64,000 nt of DNA from Meghimatium bilineatum (GCA_034231615.1 CM067317.1:47435376-47499375), one strand, 5' to 3'. Shown: positions 33,161 to 45,078, counted from the stretch's first letter. The notes: a model not told the origin generated them from the letters alone. Numbers and translations are program-made.

Positions 33161-34010
33161 TTTAGTCAATTCTGAGTAGAAGATTTCTTCTCAAAAGCAT
33201 TGCTTAGAGTAGGAGTTTCTTGCTGTGAAAGAAAGATCTATTGCAATCAAATCGCAGTATAACAGCTTGGTACGGACTGACGAAATATTTACGCAATAAC
33301 AAAAAATTCGATAGTTTTAGTTTCGTGAGAAAATATTAGATAGCCATCGTGGCGTGAAAAAAAGTAATCTGAGATTGGAGAAAGAAAAAGAACTGTGAAA
33401 TACTGCATGTTTCACATTAAGGAATTACAGGGGGTGGGGGGGATTTAGAACTATATGATAAATACAACGTTCTTGCTGTCGTCATGTACAGGGTAAGTTT
33501 TTAAAAGAAATTTACCTTCCGACAGAAAAAACACCAGTCTTTACAGGGAGCTGAACCTCACAGATGTGAGACCAACGTTCTCAGCCATGCACTACACTAC
33601 ATACTATATATCCAAGTAAAGTATACTTTAAATAGAGAGTTGTGGAGATTCATGACCGCCAAAACAAGCCGGAACAGAACTTGATGATGCTAAGTACAAA
33701 TAATAAAGATTACATGTAATAAGCGATTTTGGAAAGGATTGTGAAATAATAAAATTTGTTATAAACGTATGCGCTATAGAGGGATTGCACTATACTGAGA
33801 ACTGATAGGAACAACCCAATATGGACAGTCATGAACTAAAGAAACGATGATGGAGGCGATAATGGATGAAAGAATCCCTTATGCTTCGAGTAGATATCTC
33901 TTGACAGTCCAAGTTCTTCTCAATTGTGTAACTGAGACGACACTCAGACTCATATAAGGTTGTCTCACAGCATGTTTGTCAAATGGGAATTATGGGTGAA
34001 TTTTTAGTCC

Positions 34011-34270
34011 CCGCAGGGAGGCATTTCAGTGAGCCAGTATCCAATTATGGGTGCATTTTTAGTCCCTACAGAGAGGCATTTCATTGAGCCAGTATCCAAT
34101 TATGGGTGCATGTTTAGTCCCTACAGGGAGGCATTTCAGTGAGCCAGTATCCAATTATGGGTGAATTTTTAGTCCCCGCAGAGAGGCATTTCAGTGAGCC
34201 AGTATCCAATTATGGGTGCATGTTTAGTCCCTACAGAGAGGCATTTCAGTGAGCCAGTATCCAATTATTA
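34011..34270. repeat. 55-bp VNTR, about 5 copies (block C)
   Basis: GGCATTTCAGTGAGCCAGTA recurs every 55 bp (34,020; 34,075; 34,130; 34,185; 34,240). Block A has one copy, block B none, and block D six to seven. Confidence 0.93.
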
Positions 34271-35395
34271 CCACGTCCTGCTACAAGCACAGAACACTCT
34301 GCACCAACTATCTCATCATTCTTCTGCCAGATTTGATGAATCATGTGCGGTGATGGCACATCTAGCATTCTTCCGTCACCTAGAAGTCTACCACAAAAGA
34401 ACAAAGCTGCAATATCCGCTGACCTGAATCTCTTCGTCATCTATGGAGACAATTTGATAGAAGACAATAGTAAGAAACGGAGACATGATGTGACAATGAT
34501 GTTGTGTACGGGTGCCAGGTTGTCAACCTATCCATCAACTTTCCTTAGTGACCTACTACAACATGAACAAGGAGAAGACAGTGGTCCTATTCTTTGCCAT
34601 CTCAACTAGAAGCCAGGCTCCGGCTGTCACATAGATACGATAACGTACACATACAAAGAATCATAGAAATAGGATGACAATTGGTAAGGAAAGAAAGTAT
34701 GCCCTTTCTGAAAAGATTCGAAAATGACATAATCTGACGTAGAATCTGTGTCTGGTTGGCTTCGATAGCTACTGTAACAGAGAATACAACACTTATGGGA
34801 ATGTCTGTATGCCATGATACTGGTTTCTAATTAAAAAATCCCTTCAAGGCCAACTCTTTAAAGTAGAAATAGAGGCTTAGTCCAGCCAACAGAAGCTGGA
34901 AACTAAGATTGGTCCTGCCATTCTCGACATCGAACTGGGCTACATGTCTGCCCGGGTAATCACTTGTACTGAAGTCAGAGATACTAGGCCGACTGATACA
35001 CCAGCAACCATAGTATCAAGCATTACAACTAGCTATCATGTCTTCACAACAACTAAAACATCAGGAAGAAAGCGCTGACGAAAACCTCAATCCCACATAG
35101 GAAACAAGAACCTCATTGCTCGTAATTCCTATTAATATAAAAAATAAGCAAAATAAATAAATACATACAGTGTCATATTGTTGATCTTATTACTAACTAA
35201 ATAACTAAACAAAAACAACAAAATATACTTCAAGTGCAATTGTGATGATCTGATTACTGACTGCCTAAACAAAACGCATTTTTTCTGAAGTGCAATAGCG
35301 ATAATGTGATGATTAACTAATTAAACAAAACAAAGGAATCTCAATTTTACACAATTTACAATTAATGTATGCTTATCAAAATATTGAAACCATAC

Positions 35396-35629
35396 CTGTA
35401 TACCCTTTCTGACAATTACAGGTGTAACCTCCAGGTAAATTATTGCATACACTTTCGTGTTTACAAGGATTGCTCAAGCATTCGTTGACATCAGTCTCAC
35501 AAGTGATTCCCGTATAACCACTTGGACAATAACATTTAAAACTGCCAAACTCGTTGCTACAAATGCCACCATTTTTACACACTGAACTAGCATTTCTGCA
35601 CTCATCGATATCAATCTCACAATGTGATC
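35396..35629 (-). CDS. EGF-repeat protein, type 1 exon of block C
   Basis: A 234-bp phase 1-1 exon; acceptor TTTCAG, donor GTATGG. Same two-EGF content as the B and D copies (SHC, DIDEC module, DVNEC module to GYTG), with NCQKGYTG as in B. Open frame, intact splice sites. It lies 3' of exon C2 and 5' of exon B2 in the transcript; the intron between C2 and C1 is lengthened by two transposon insertions. Confidence 0.88.
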
Positions 35630-35960
35630 CTGAAACAATATTTGAAAATTGAAAAAATTGAAAAACTCTCAATCGATCTGCTTGTCTGTCTGTCATTCTA
35701 CCTACCTGTCTGTCTGTCTATTTTCTCTGCTTTTGCTGTATAGCATCGGATTATTAAAACCACACGGTTTCCAACTATAGCATGTTTGGTTGCTTGGTAT
35801 GCAGTAATATTGTAACGTCTCAGAATGTTGGTAACTCATTCAATCCACATTCTTCTTGATTTCACTCCCCTTTTGTATGCTGTTGCTGCTGACCAATATG
35901 GATTTAGTCTCATTAAATGGCTGAACCGTTTTAGTCTCTTTTTTGTATATATTTGACCAT

Positions 35961-36455
35961 GTACAGGTCTGCATCTTGAGTGACTCTATGAGTATGATTA
36001 AGAAGGTACAAGTGGGTCTCGTTCGCGAACAGTGGATTGAGGCCTTGAGAAATGCGAGCTTGAAAGCGGTTACATTTATTTTCGTGCCGGGACATGTGGG
36101 CGTTCGAAGCAATGAAAGAGCGGATCAACTGGCATCGTGTGCGATTGTGGCAAAGGGCGATGGGGCAATGGATCGCGCTGACGTTTTGAACTCCTTAAGA
36201 GATATAACACGCGAGAGTGAGACTAATGTGGATGATGATTCCTTTTCAATGACTAGGATTAAAGATCAGGGATTGAGATGCGGTGTTGCTAGAGGTGAAC
36301 ATTGTGGAGGGCGCAGAAGAATGATGGTCAACCAGCATAGGACCGGTACTGTCAGCAAAAGTGTGATGGCGGATACACTCAAGGAGAGATCGGAGCAACT
36401 ATGGATGTGTCCAGTTTGCAGTGATGATGATCCGACGACTAACTAACTAACTAAC
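35961..36455 (+). mobile_element. RNase H LINE fragment inserted in block C only
   Basis: An 11-bp direct repeat TATTTGACCAT flanks it (35,950-35,960 and 36,456-36,466), and blocks A, B and D show the unoccupied site. The frame from 35,961 is open: CILSDSMSMIKKVQ (RNase H Asp), FIFVPGHVGVRSNERADQLA (His/Asp), the GAMDRADVLNSLRD region and a CPVCSDDDP tail, ending in (CTAA)n at 36,438. It is a young, 5'-truncated copy of the family at 5,960-9,707. Confidence 0.9.
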
Positions 36456-36601
36456 TATTTGACCATATACGCAGTTTAAAGAACTCGTGTAATCTCCACA
36501 TTCCTAACACGATCTCGTATTATTATATCTAATTTTCTTAAATGTTCTTCCACAATAGCGAGAGCATATTTTTCTGAACACCGATGTCTTATAACATTAG
36601 T

Positions 36602-37196
36602 TTTACGCATGTGGTTGCGTCTGTGGGTCTCACCAATGGCCCAATAGACATACCACCCATGCAACAGAAAACCTTAATGGATGACATTCCGTTATATGGA
36701 GGTTATCTTCTTAGAGAAGCTTCATGGCACTTCATCTATACAATTATGCTTTTATTTTGTTGTTGAAATGTGTTTCATGTTTACCTGAATATATATGTAT
36801 GCACCCTGTGTGGTTGGGAGGGAGCCAGAGATGTACTGTGCAGCACTGGGGAGGAGGAAACTGACATCACTGTTTTTTTCCTATGACTGAAACCCATCAT
36901 AGAGGCACAGTGACTCAGGATGTGACAATCCTTTTGACTTGAACATTTGGTTGCATGCCTGGAGCAATAGAGAAGTGTTCAGCATAACCAGTAGTCAATT
37001 GGTGGCGGGGAATGAGCACAGTGAACCCTATCTTGGCTACAGTGGCTAGGAGCAGTGAATAGGTTGAAACCTACCTTCCTGGAGGTGTGATAGTTATTCT
37101 CTGGCTCTGTCCCGGAGTGGGCCGAAAATCTACAGACTTCCCAGCAATATAATGCATTTTGATGGCATTAGCCCATGGACCGCTGGATCAGCAACC
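36602..37196 (-). mobile_element. Unclassified 595-bp interspersed repeat, complete copy 2
   Basis: Flanked by the 9-bp direct repeat AACATTAGT (36,593-36,601 and 37,197-37,205). Blocks A, B and D have a single uninterrupted AACATTAGT at this point, which fixes both ends. On the minus strand it runs from GGTTGCTGATCCAGCG to CCCACAGACGCAACCACATG. Both ends carry GGTTGC as a short inverted motif. The hairpin near its 3' end is degraded. Non-coding; family unknown to me. Confidence 0.88.
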
Positions 37197-37234
37197 AACA
37201 TTAGTATAGTTTATATGTTCCATGATCAATCTGT

Positions 37235-37650
37235 CGATGTCAACTTTTATAATATAATAATAGTAATAATAAGATCCATAACTCGTCAGGGCAATAGGGG
37301 TTGCAACACTGGATGCATCAGCTGTAAAAGGTCTCCAATCAACTCTGTCCTTAGCTATTTGGAGAAGTGTAGAGTAATCATGTCCAGAACATTCCTTGAT
37401 GTTATCAATATATGATTTTCTCTTTCAGTTTCCTCCGTTCACCCTCGATTTTTCTTTAGATACACATTATAGAAAGCGAGTCGTATCTCGCTTTAGAAGG
37501 ATTGTTCTGAATTGTAGCACACAGACCTACTTGATCACGCCAACCCGCCTCCTCTTCTATCTTCAGATTTGACTGCAAATATCCCTGCCATAGTGGTTAA
37601 GCTTTTGCCTTATAATCACGATATCACTAGTTCAAATTTGGCTAGTAATA
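37235..37650 (-). mobile_element. LINE 3' end and tRNA-like SINE, block C
   Basis: The minus-strand LINE 3' end (37,580-37,245; TCAGGGCAATAGGGGTTGCA next to the TAATAATA tail) and the plus-strand tRNA-like pair (TGCCATAGTGGTTAAGC, TAGTTCAAATTTGGC) at 37,588-37,650 are as in the other blocks. The RT-tail relic of this block is split by the two insertions upstream (remaining pieces 35,800-35,950 and 36,467-36,592). Confidence 0.62.
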
Positions 37651-37879
37651 ACTTTCTTGCATAATGATACCCCTGATGATTATTGATGACTTTACGGGGT
37701 TACTTGCTATGAATGCTTTCCTTTCTAATGAAGTATAATTTCTTTGAGAGGGACAAAGTACATATGAAAATATCTGAGTAAAATAGAGTTAATTCTCTAC
37801 AACTTTTGAACATTTCTTAAATAGCTTAGCTGTGATAACGTTATATTTTGGCTAGAAACATCCAAATTCAGACTAGTTT

Positions 37880-38285
37880 TTGTAAAACGATTGCCCATGA
37901 TATGCTGGAGACAATTAAGATTTTGTTTTTAACACGAATTATGAAAATTCTATGGACAACCAAGAAAATTAATGTAGAAGTTCTCAGAGACGCTGGAGTA
38001 AAATGACAAATTTATAACGAAAATTAAAAGCAGACAATCAAGATTTTTGGGGCATGTGATGACATGAGGAAAGTAAAACGTAAACATTTAGTAACCACTG
38101 GAAAGATCAAGGACAAAAGAGCCAAAGAAAGACAGAGAGAAATTTCTGTATGTGTTGTCCTTGTGTCACAAAAAAACTTTACCAACTGAACTTATTAACA
38201 ACACAAGAAACCAAGTTGTGTAGAAGCATGATTGACTACGCCGTTCGGCATGGTACTTGATTGATTGGATCAATTTTAGCTGTGG
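37880..38285 (+). mobile_element. LINE C-terminal fragment, block C
   Basis: Paralogue of 29,060-29,465 with more stops. KIKDKRAKERQRE and a following NTRNQVV-like stretch are recognisable. Shared by B, C and D. Confidence 0.6.
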
Positions 38286-38973
38286 GATGGGACACCTATT
38301 TCACATAAAACTTCCATTCTTAAATGACTCCTCTCACGGCATTCGTGACAGATCATCATGAGCCCTAGTATTTGTTCATCTTTAGGGTTGCAGCAAAACA
38401 CAGATGACCATGTCAACATCTGTATTCTGATCTCCAATTCGTTATTTAAAAAATACTCTACTAATGGTAAATAATGAAGATAAATAGGTAAAGATTAAAG
38501 GTAAATTCTAAACGAAAAACACTGAAGATAAATACTAAAGGTAATGACTACAGAGAAATGCAAATGGTAAAGACTAAAGATAAATACTATAGGAGCATAC
38601 AAAAGGAAATTACTACAAGTATATGCTAAAGCTAATACAAAAGGTAAAGACAAAAGATAAATACTAAAGGTAAATGCTCCGTAAATACTTTAACAAGCAG
38701 AATCGCAAAATAACCTATTTATGTTCTTTGGACTACATTCTGTTGGCAATTTAGTTAAACCATTCTACTACAAGAGAGCTCCATGGGGAATTTGAGAGCG
38801 ATCAAACATACATAACTAAAGGTAAATAACTGAAGGTTAAAACTAAAGGTAAATACTGAAGGTTAAAACTAAAGGTAAATACTGAAGGTTAAAACTGAAG
38901 GTAAATACTGAAGGAAGATACAGGAGTATTCAGTTCCACTTAAGTATTTTCTGTAAAAAATAAATTGAAATAC

Positions 38974-39201
38974 CTTCAAATCCACCTTTACACTGGCAAG
39001 TATATCCACCATTGAAATTTATGCAGATTGCTCCGTTCTTGCATGGAAAATGATCACATTCATTAATGTCTAGAGCACAATCACTGCCCCGGTAACCGGT
39101 CAAACAATCACAACTGTACCCACCAGGATTGTTGATGCATCTTCCATTGTTTTTGCATGGGTCAAGTTGGCATTCATCTGTATTGGTATCACATACTTTT
39201 C
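38974..39201 (-). CDS. EGF-repeat protein, type 2 exon of block C
   Basis: A 228-bp phase 1-1 exon; donor GTATTT, acceptor TATGTAG. Encodes KVC, an EGF with NTDECQLDPC (Asn replaces the Asp of DIDEC seen in B and D) and DINECDHFPC to GGFEG. The substitution touches a calcium-ligand position of the first module; the six-Cys framework is complete. Partner of exon C1. Acceptor adjoins the 31-bp array. Confidence 0.87.
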
Positions 39202-39470
39202 CTACATAGATGATTCACATCTAACATTTAATATACATAGATAATTCACATCTAACATTTAATATACATAGATAATTCACATCTAACATTTAATATATAT
39301 AGATAATTCACATCTAACATTTAATATACATAGATAATTCACATCTAACATTTAATATATATAGATAATTCACATCTAACATTTAATATATATAGATAAT
39401 TCACATCTAACATTTAATATATATAGATAATTCACATCTAACATTTAATATACATAGATGATTCAGATTT
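39202..39470. repeat. 31-bp minisatellite, about 8-9 copies (block C)
   Basis: Same 31-bp unit and same position as the block B array, directly upstream (in gene sense) of the type 2 exon acceptor. Confidence 0.93.
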
Positions 39471-39499
39471 AACACTTAATATACAAAGACCATGTATCA

Positions 39500-39675
39500 A
39501 CTGGAATCATGCACGATTGTGGCACAGGGCGATGGGGTAAGGATCGCGCTGATGTTTTGAACTCCTTAAGAGATATAACACGCAAAATAGTGAGACTATT
39601 TTCGATGACTATTCCTTTTCAATGGCTAGGATTAAAGATCAGAGATTGAAATGCAGTGATGATGATCCGACGACT
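39500..39675 (+). mobile_element. RNase H LINE 3' remnant, block C
   Basis: Nucleotide words GTGGCACAGGGCGATGGGG, TTTTGAACTCCTTAAGAGA and CCTTTTCAATGGCTAGGATT match 31,635-31,750. Much of the 3' part is deleted before the (CTAA)n tract. Confidence 0.75.
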
Positions 39676-39754
39676 AACCTAACTAACTAACCTAACTAAC
39701 TAACTAACCTTACTAACTAACTAACCTAACTAACCTAACTAACTAACTAACCCT

Positions 39755-39843
<89 letters not shown>

Positions 39844-39866
39844 TTAACTAACTAACTAACTAACTA
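39676..39866. repeat. (CTAA)n tract, about 190 bp (block C)
   Basis: Almost pure CTAA units with occasional CCTAA. It is the expanded tail of the RNase H LINE family; the homologous tract in block B is about half as long. Confidence 0.95.
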
Positions 39867-39934
39867 TTTATCATTTTCTTCTTAACCCTGTGAAGAGTAA
39901 AGTTAATATTACTGTTTTTCTGCAAGGTATGGGA

Positions 39935-40290
39935 TTAGAGAGGGTGTCTGTGATGGCCAAAGTACTGGGTTCAAATCCCGCCGCAGTCATTTGTGGATCT
40001 CTTCCACTCAGTACGCAGTGGCAAACTACTGAAACGTATTTATATGTCCTAGAAAAATTTTACATCCACAAAATGAAGAGTTGATGTCTACATCTTGAAT
40101 AGAATATCAGCTGAAGACGGATGTGTCGGGCCATTGGAGCAAATAAAACGACCAACCATCACATTTCCATTCACTGGACTGCATCTTTAAGCAAATCTAG
40201 AATGGATCATGGTCCTGTTTCAGAAGAGATTCAGCAGGAGTGTGAGAATGAACGCTGAAGACGAAGAAGAATAAGGTATGCTACCTTTTT
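39935..40290 (+). mobile_element. tRNA-derived SINE, block C
   Basis: Carries GGGTTCAAATCCCGCC (B box) and the CACTGGACTGCATC and AATGGATCATGGTCC body. The A-box end is shortened compared with 32,785. Confidence 0.68.
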
Positions 40291-41119
40291 AGTCAATTCT
40301 GAGTAGAAGATTTCATCTCGAAAGCATTGCTTAGAGTAGGAGTTTCTTGATGTGAAAGAAAGATCTATTGCAATCAAATCCCAGTATAACAGCTTAGTAC
40401 GGACTGACGAAATATTTACGAAATAACAAAAACTTGCTAGTTGTAGTGTCGTGAGAAAATATTACATAGTCATCTGGGCGTGAAAAAAAGTCATCTGAGA
40501 TTGGAGAAAGAAAAAGACCTGTGAAATACTGCATGTTTCACATTAGGGAATTACTGGGGGGGGGGGGAGATTTAGAACTATATTATAAATACAACATGTT
40601 CTTGCTGTCGCCACGTCATGTACAGGGCCAGTTTTTAAAAGAAATGTAACTTCCGACAGAATAAACCCCAGTCTTTACAAGGAGCTGAACCTCACAGATG
40701 TGAGACCAACGATCTCAGCCATGCACTACATTACATACTATATTTGCAAGTAAAGTATACTTTAAATAGAGAGTTGTGGAGATTCATGACTGCCAAAACA
40801 AGCCGGAACAGCACTTGATGATGCTAAGTATAAATAATAAAGATTACATGTAATAAGCGATTTTGGAAAGGATTGTGAAATAATAAAATTTGTTATAAAC
40901 GTATGCGCTATAGAGGGATTGCACTATACTGAGAACTGATAGGAACAACCCAATATGGACAGTCATGAATTAAAGAAAACGATGATGGAGGCGATAATGG
41001 ATGAAAGAATCCCTTATGCTTCGAGTAGATATCTCTTGACAGTCCAAGTTCTTCTCAATTGTGTAACTGAGACGACACTCAGACTCATATAAGGTTGTCT
41101 CACAGCATGTTTGTCAAAT

Positions 41120-41455
41120 GGGGATTATGGGTGCATTTTTAGTCCCCGCAGGGAGGCATTTCAGTGAGCCAGTATCCAATTATGGGTGCATTTTTAGTCC
41201 CTGCAGGGAGGCATTTCAGTGAGCCAGTATCCAATTATGGGTGCATTTTTAGTCCCTACAGGGAGGCATTTCAGTGAGCCAGTATCCAATTATGGGTGCA
41301 TTTTTAGTCCCTGCAGGGAGGCATTTCAGTGAGCCAGTATCCAATTATGGGTGAATTTTTAGTCCCTGCAGGGAGGCATTTCAGTGAGCCAGTATCCAAT
41401 TATGGGTGCATTTTTAGTCCCTGCAGAGAGGCATTTCAGTGAGCCAGTATCCAAT
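41120..41455. repeat. 55-bp VNTR, 6-7 copies (block D)
   Basis: GGCATTTCAGTGAGCCAGTA occurs at 41,155, 41,210 and 41,265 and onward at 55-bp spacing, with C/T and A/G variants around TTAGTCCCTGCAGGGAGG. Confidence 0.94.
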
Positions 41456-42632
41456 TATTACCACGTCCTGCTATAAGCACAGAACACTCTGCACCATTTA
41501 TCTTGTCATTCTTCTGCCAGAAGCACAGAAAACTCTGCGCCAACTATCTCGTCATTCTTCTGTCAGATTTGATGAATCATGTGCGGTGATGGCACATCTA
41601 TCATTCTTCCGTCACCTAGAAGTCTACCACAAAAGAACAATGCTGCAATGTCCGCTGACCTGAATCTCTTCGTCATCTATGGAGACAATTTGATAGAAGA
41701 CAAAAGTAAGAAATGGAGAAATGATGTGACAATGGTGTTGTATACGGTTGCCAGGTTGTCAACCTATCCACCAACTTTCCGTAGTGACCTACTACAAAAT
41801 GCACAAGGAGAAGACAGTGGTCCTATTCTTTGCCATCCCAACTAGAAGCCAGGCTCCGGTTGTCACATTGATACGATAACGTACACATACAAAGAATGAT
41901 AGAAATAGGATGACAATTGGTTGGGAAAGAAAGTATGCCCTTTCTGAAAAGATTCGAAAATGACATAATCTGACGGAGACTTTGTATCTGGTTGGCTTCG
42001 ATAGCTACTGTAACAGAGAATACAACACTTATGGGAATGTCTGTATGCCATGATACTGGTTTCTAATAAAAAATTCCCTTCAAGGCCAACTCTTTAAAGT
42101 AGAAATAGAGGCTTAGTCCAGCCAACAGAAGCTGGAATCTAAGATTGGCCCAGCCAGTCTCGACATCTAGGAGAGCTACATGTCTGCCCGGGCAATCACT
42201 TGAGTAGAAGTCAGAGATACTAGACCGACTGACCCATCAGCAACCATAGTATCAAGCAATACAACTAGGTATCATGTCTTCACAACAACTAAAACATCAG
42301 GAAGAAAGCGGTGACAAAAACCCCAATCCCACATAGGAAACAAGAACCTCATTGCTCGTAATTCCTATTGATATCAACAAATATGCAAAATAAATAAATA
42401 AATACAGTGTCATATTGTTGATCTATTTACTAACTAAATAACTAAACAAAACCAACAAAATATACTTCAAGTGCAATAGTGATGATCTGATTACTGACTG
42501 CCTAAACAAAACACATTTTTTCTGGAGTGCAATAGCGATAATGTGATGATTAACTAATTAAACAAAACAAAGGAATCTCAATTTTACACAATTTACAATT
42601 AATGTATGCTTATCAAAATATTGAAACCTTAC

Positions 42633-42866
42633 CTGTATACCCTTCCTGACAGTTACAGGTGTAACCTCCAGGTAAATTATTGCATACACTTTCGTGTTTA
42701 CAAGGATTGCTCAAGCATTCGTTGACATCAGTCTCACATGTGATTCCCGTATAACCACTTGGACAATAACATTTAAAACTGCCAAACTCGTTGCTACAAA
42801 TGCCACCATTTTTACACACTGAACTAGCATTTCTGCACTCATCGATGTCAATCTCACAATGAGATC
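42633..42866 (-). CDS. EGF-repeat protein, type 1 exon of block D
   Basis: A 234-bp phase 1-1 exon; acceptor TTTCAG, donor GTAAGG. SHC, then calcium-binding EGF DIDECRNASSVC to GITC, then DVNECLSNPC to GYTG; NCQEGYTG as in block A. Hydroxylation patterns CSNEFGSFKCYC and CNNLPGGYTCNC are intact. Follows exon D2 and precedes exon C2 in the transcript. Confidence 0.88.
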
Positions 42867-43029
42867 CTGAAACAATATTTGAAAATTAAAAAAATTGAAA
42901 CACTCTCAATCGATCTGTTGTCTGTCTGTCATTCTACCTACCTGTCTGTCTGTCTATTTTCTCTGCTTTTGCTGTATAGCATCAGATTATTAAAACCACT
43001 CAGTTTCCAACTATAGCATGTTTGGTTGC

Positions 43030-43795
43030 TTGGTATGCAGTAATATTGTAACGTCTCAGAACGTTGGTAACTCATTCAATCCAAATTCGTCTTGATTTTC
43101 TCAAACCATTGGTTGATTTCACTCTTAATTTGTATGCTGTTGCTGCTGGCCAATATAGATTTAGTCTCATTAAGAGGCCGAACTGTTTTAGTATTTTTTT
43201 CCCTTAATATTTTGACCACAGACACTGTTCCAAGAACTCGTGTAATTTCGAAATTCCTCACACGATCTCGTTTTATTATATCTAATCTTCTTAAATGTTC
43301 TTGCACAATAGTGAGAGCATATTTTCCTGAACACCGATGTGTTATAACATTAGTATAGTTTATATGTTCCATGATCAATTTGTCTGTCAACTTTTATCAT
43401 ATAATAATTGTAATAATAAGATCCATAACTCGTCAGGGTAATAGAGGTTGCAACACTGGATGCATCAGCTGAAAAAGCTCTCCAATCAACTCTGTCCTTA
43501 GCTATTCAGAGAAATGTAGAGTAATCATGTCTAGACCATTGCTTGATGTAATCAATCCATGATTTCCTCTTTCAATTTCCCCCTTCCACCCTCGATTGTT
43601 TTGTGGATGCACATTATAGAAAGCGAGTCGTGTCTCGATGTAGATGGATCGTTCTGAATTGTAGCACATATACCTACATGATAACGCCAACCCGCCTCCT
43701 CTTCTAGCTTCAGATTTGACTAGAAATATCCCTCGCATAGTGGTGAAACATTTGCCCTAAAATCACGATCTCACTAGTTCTAATTTGGCTATTAA
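43030..43795 (-). mobile_element. LINE relics and tRNA-like SINE, block D
   Basis: Minus-strand RT-tail relic (43,340-43,080; KRDRVRNFEITRVLGTVSVV), LINE 3' end (43,720-43,395) and the plus-strand tRNA-like pair at 43,732-43,795, as in the other blocks. The TATTTTGACCACAGACAC word near 43,208 is uninterrupted (empty site). Confidence 0.64.
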
Positions 43796-44039
43796 TAACT
43801 TTCTTGCATAATGATACCCCTGAAGATTATTGATGACTTTACGGTGTTACTTGCAATGAATTGATTTCTTTCTAATGAAGTATCACTTCTTTGAGCTGGA
43901 CGAAATACATTTGAAAATATCTGAGTATAATAGAGTTAATTCTCTACAACTTTTGAACATTTCTTTAATAGCTTGTTTGTGATAACGGTATATTTTGGCT
44001 AGAAACATTCAAAATTCAGACTAGTTTTTGCCAAACAAT

Positions 44040-44375
44040 TGGCCAAGATATGCTGGAGAAAACTAAGATTTTGTTTTTAAGAAGAATAATGAAAATTCTA
44101 TGGACAACCAAGAAAATGAATGTAGAGGTTCTCAGAGACGCTGGAGTAAAACGACAAATTTATAACTAAAATTAAAAGCAGACAATCAAGACTTTTGGGG
44201 CATGTGATGACATGAGGAAATTAAAACTTGAGCATTTGAGCACTGGAAAGATCAAGGGGAGAAGAGACATAGGAAGACAAAGACGAAAATTTCTGGATGG
44301 GTTGTCACTGTGTCACAAAAAATGTCACCAACGGAACGTATTAACAACAGAAGAGACAGAGTTGTGGCTACTCAA
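44040..44375 (+). mobile_element. LINE C-terminal fragment, block D
   Basis: Paralogue of the block B and C fragments: KLKLEHLSTGKIKGRRDIGR then KCHQRNVLTTEETELW. It ends about 30 bp before the point where block D loses the AAAGGTAAATACT tract. Confidence 0.6.
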
Positions 44376-44720
44376 TGTATTTATATTGCTTAGAAAATCA
44401 CCATAACCAAAAAATTATGTGTTGATAGCTACCCCCTGAAAAGGATACGAAAATACTATAAAACAAACACACCAGATAAATACTCAAATTAAATACCACT
44501 AAAGTCGGAACTATTGTAACATTTACACAATCAGAACAGCAACACAATGAGGTTATGTTCTTTGTTCTACATTCTGTTGGCAATTTAGTTAAACTATTTT
44601 ACTACAAGAGAGTGCCATGTTTGAGGGCAATCAAATATACATAACTAATGGTAAATACTGAAGGAAGATATAGGAGTATTCAGTTCCAATTAAATTCTGT
44701 AAAAAATTAAATTGAAATAC

Positions 44721-44948
44721 CTTCAAATCCACCTTTACATTGGCACGTATATCCACCATTGAAATTTTTGCAGATTGCTCCATTCTGGCATGGAAAACGA
44801 TCACATTCATTAATGTCTAGAGCACAATCACTGCCCCGGTAACCGGTCACACAATCACAAGTGTACCCACCAGGATTGTTGATGCATCTTCCATTGTTTT
44901 TGCATGGGTCAAGTTGGCATTCATCTATATCGGTATCACATACTTTTC
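44721..44948 (-). CDS. EGF-repeat protein, type 2 exon of block D
   Basis: A 228-bp phase 1-1 exon; donor GTATTT, acceptor TACGTAG. Encodes KVC, the module DTDIDECQLDPC to GSDC, and DINECDRFPCQNGAIC to GGFEG. Upstream it joins exon 49,484-49,606 as GFTG-KVC, in frame. This is the first (most 5') copy of the duplicated exon pair. Confidence 0.88.
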
Positions 44949-45078
44949 CTACGTAGATAATTCACATCTAACATTTAATATACATAGATAATTCACATCT
45001 AACATTTAATATACATAGATAATTCACATCTAATATTAAATATACATAGATAATTCACATCTAACATTTAATATACAT
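44949..45078. repeat. 31-bp minisatellite, about 4 copies (block D)
   Basis: Shortest of the three arrays, again beginning at the acceptor of the type 2 exon. Sequence then diverges into AT-rich DNA. Confidence 0.9.

Larger units (their letters stand above)
26455..33530. repeat. Tandem segmental duplication, block B
   Basis: Starts at TATGCGTTATAGAGGGATTG (26,457) and aligns with blocks C and D through both EGF exons, LINE relics, the 31-bp array and a SINE. Compared with A, C and D it has lost about 330 bp after AAGAAAACGATG (26,525-26,537), joining directly to TCCGCTGACCTGAATC; an ATG is shared by both edges. The deletion removed the 55-bp VNTR. Confidence 0.88.
33531..40665. repeat. Tandem segmental duplication, block C
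   Basis: Same order as block D from the SINE head (33,531) onwards. It carries two insertions that A, B and D lack: an RNase H LINE fragment (35,961-36,455) and a 595-bp repeat (36,602-37,196). Distance from the TATGCGCTATAGAGGG marker to that of block D is 7,137 bp; from block B it is about 7.31 kb. Confidence 0.9.
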
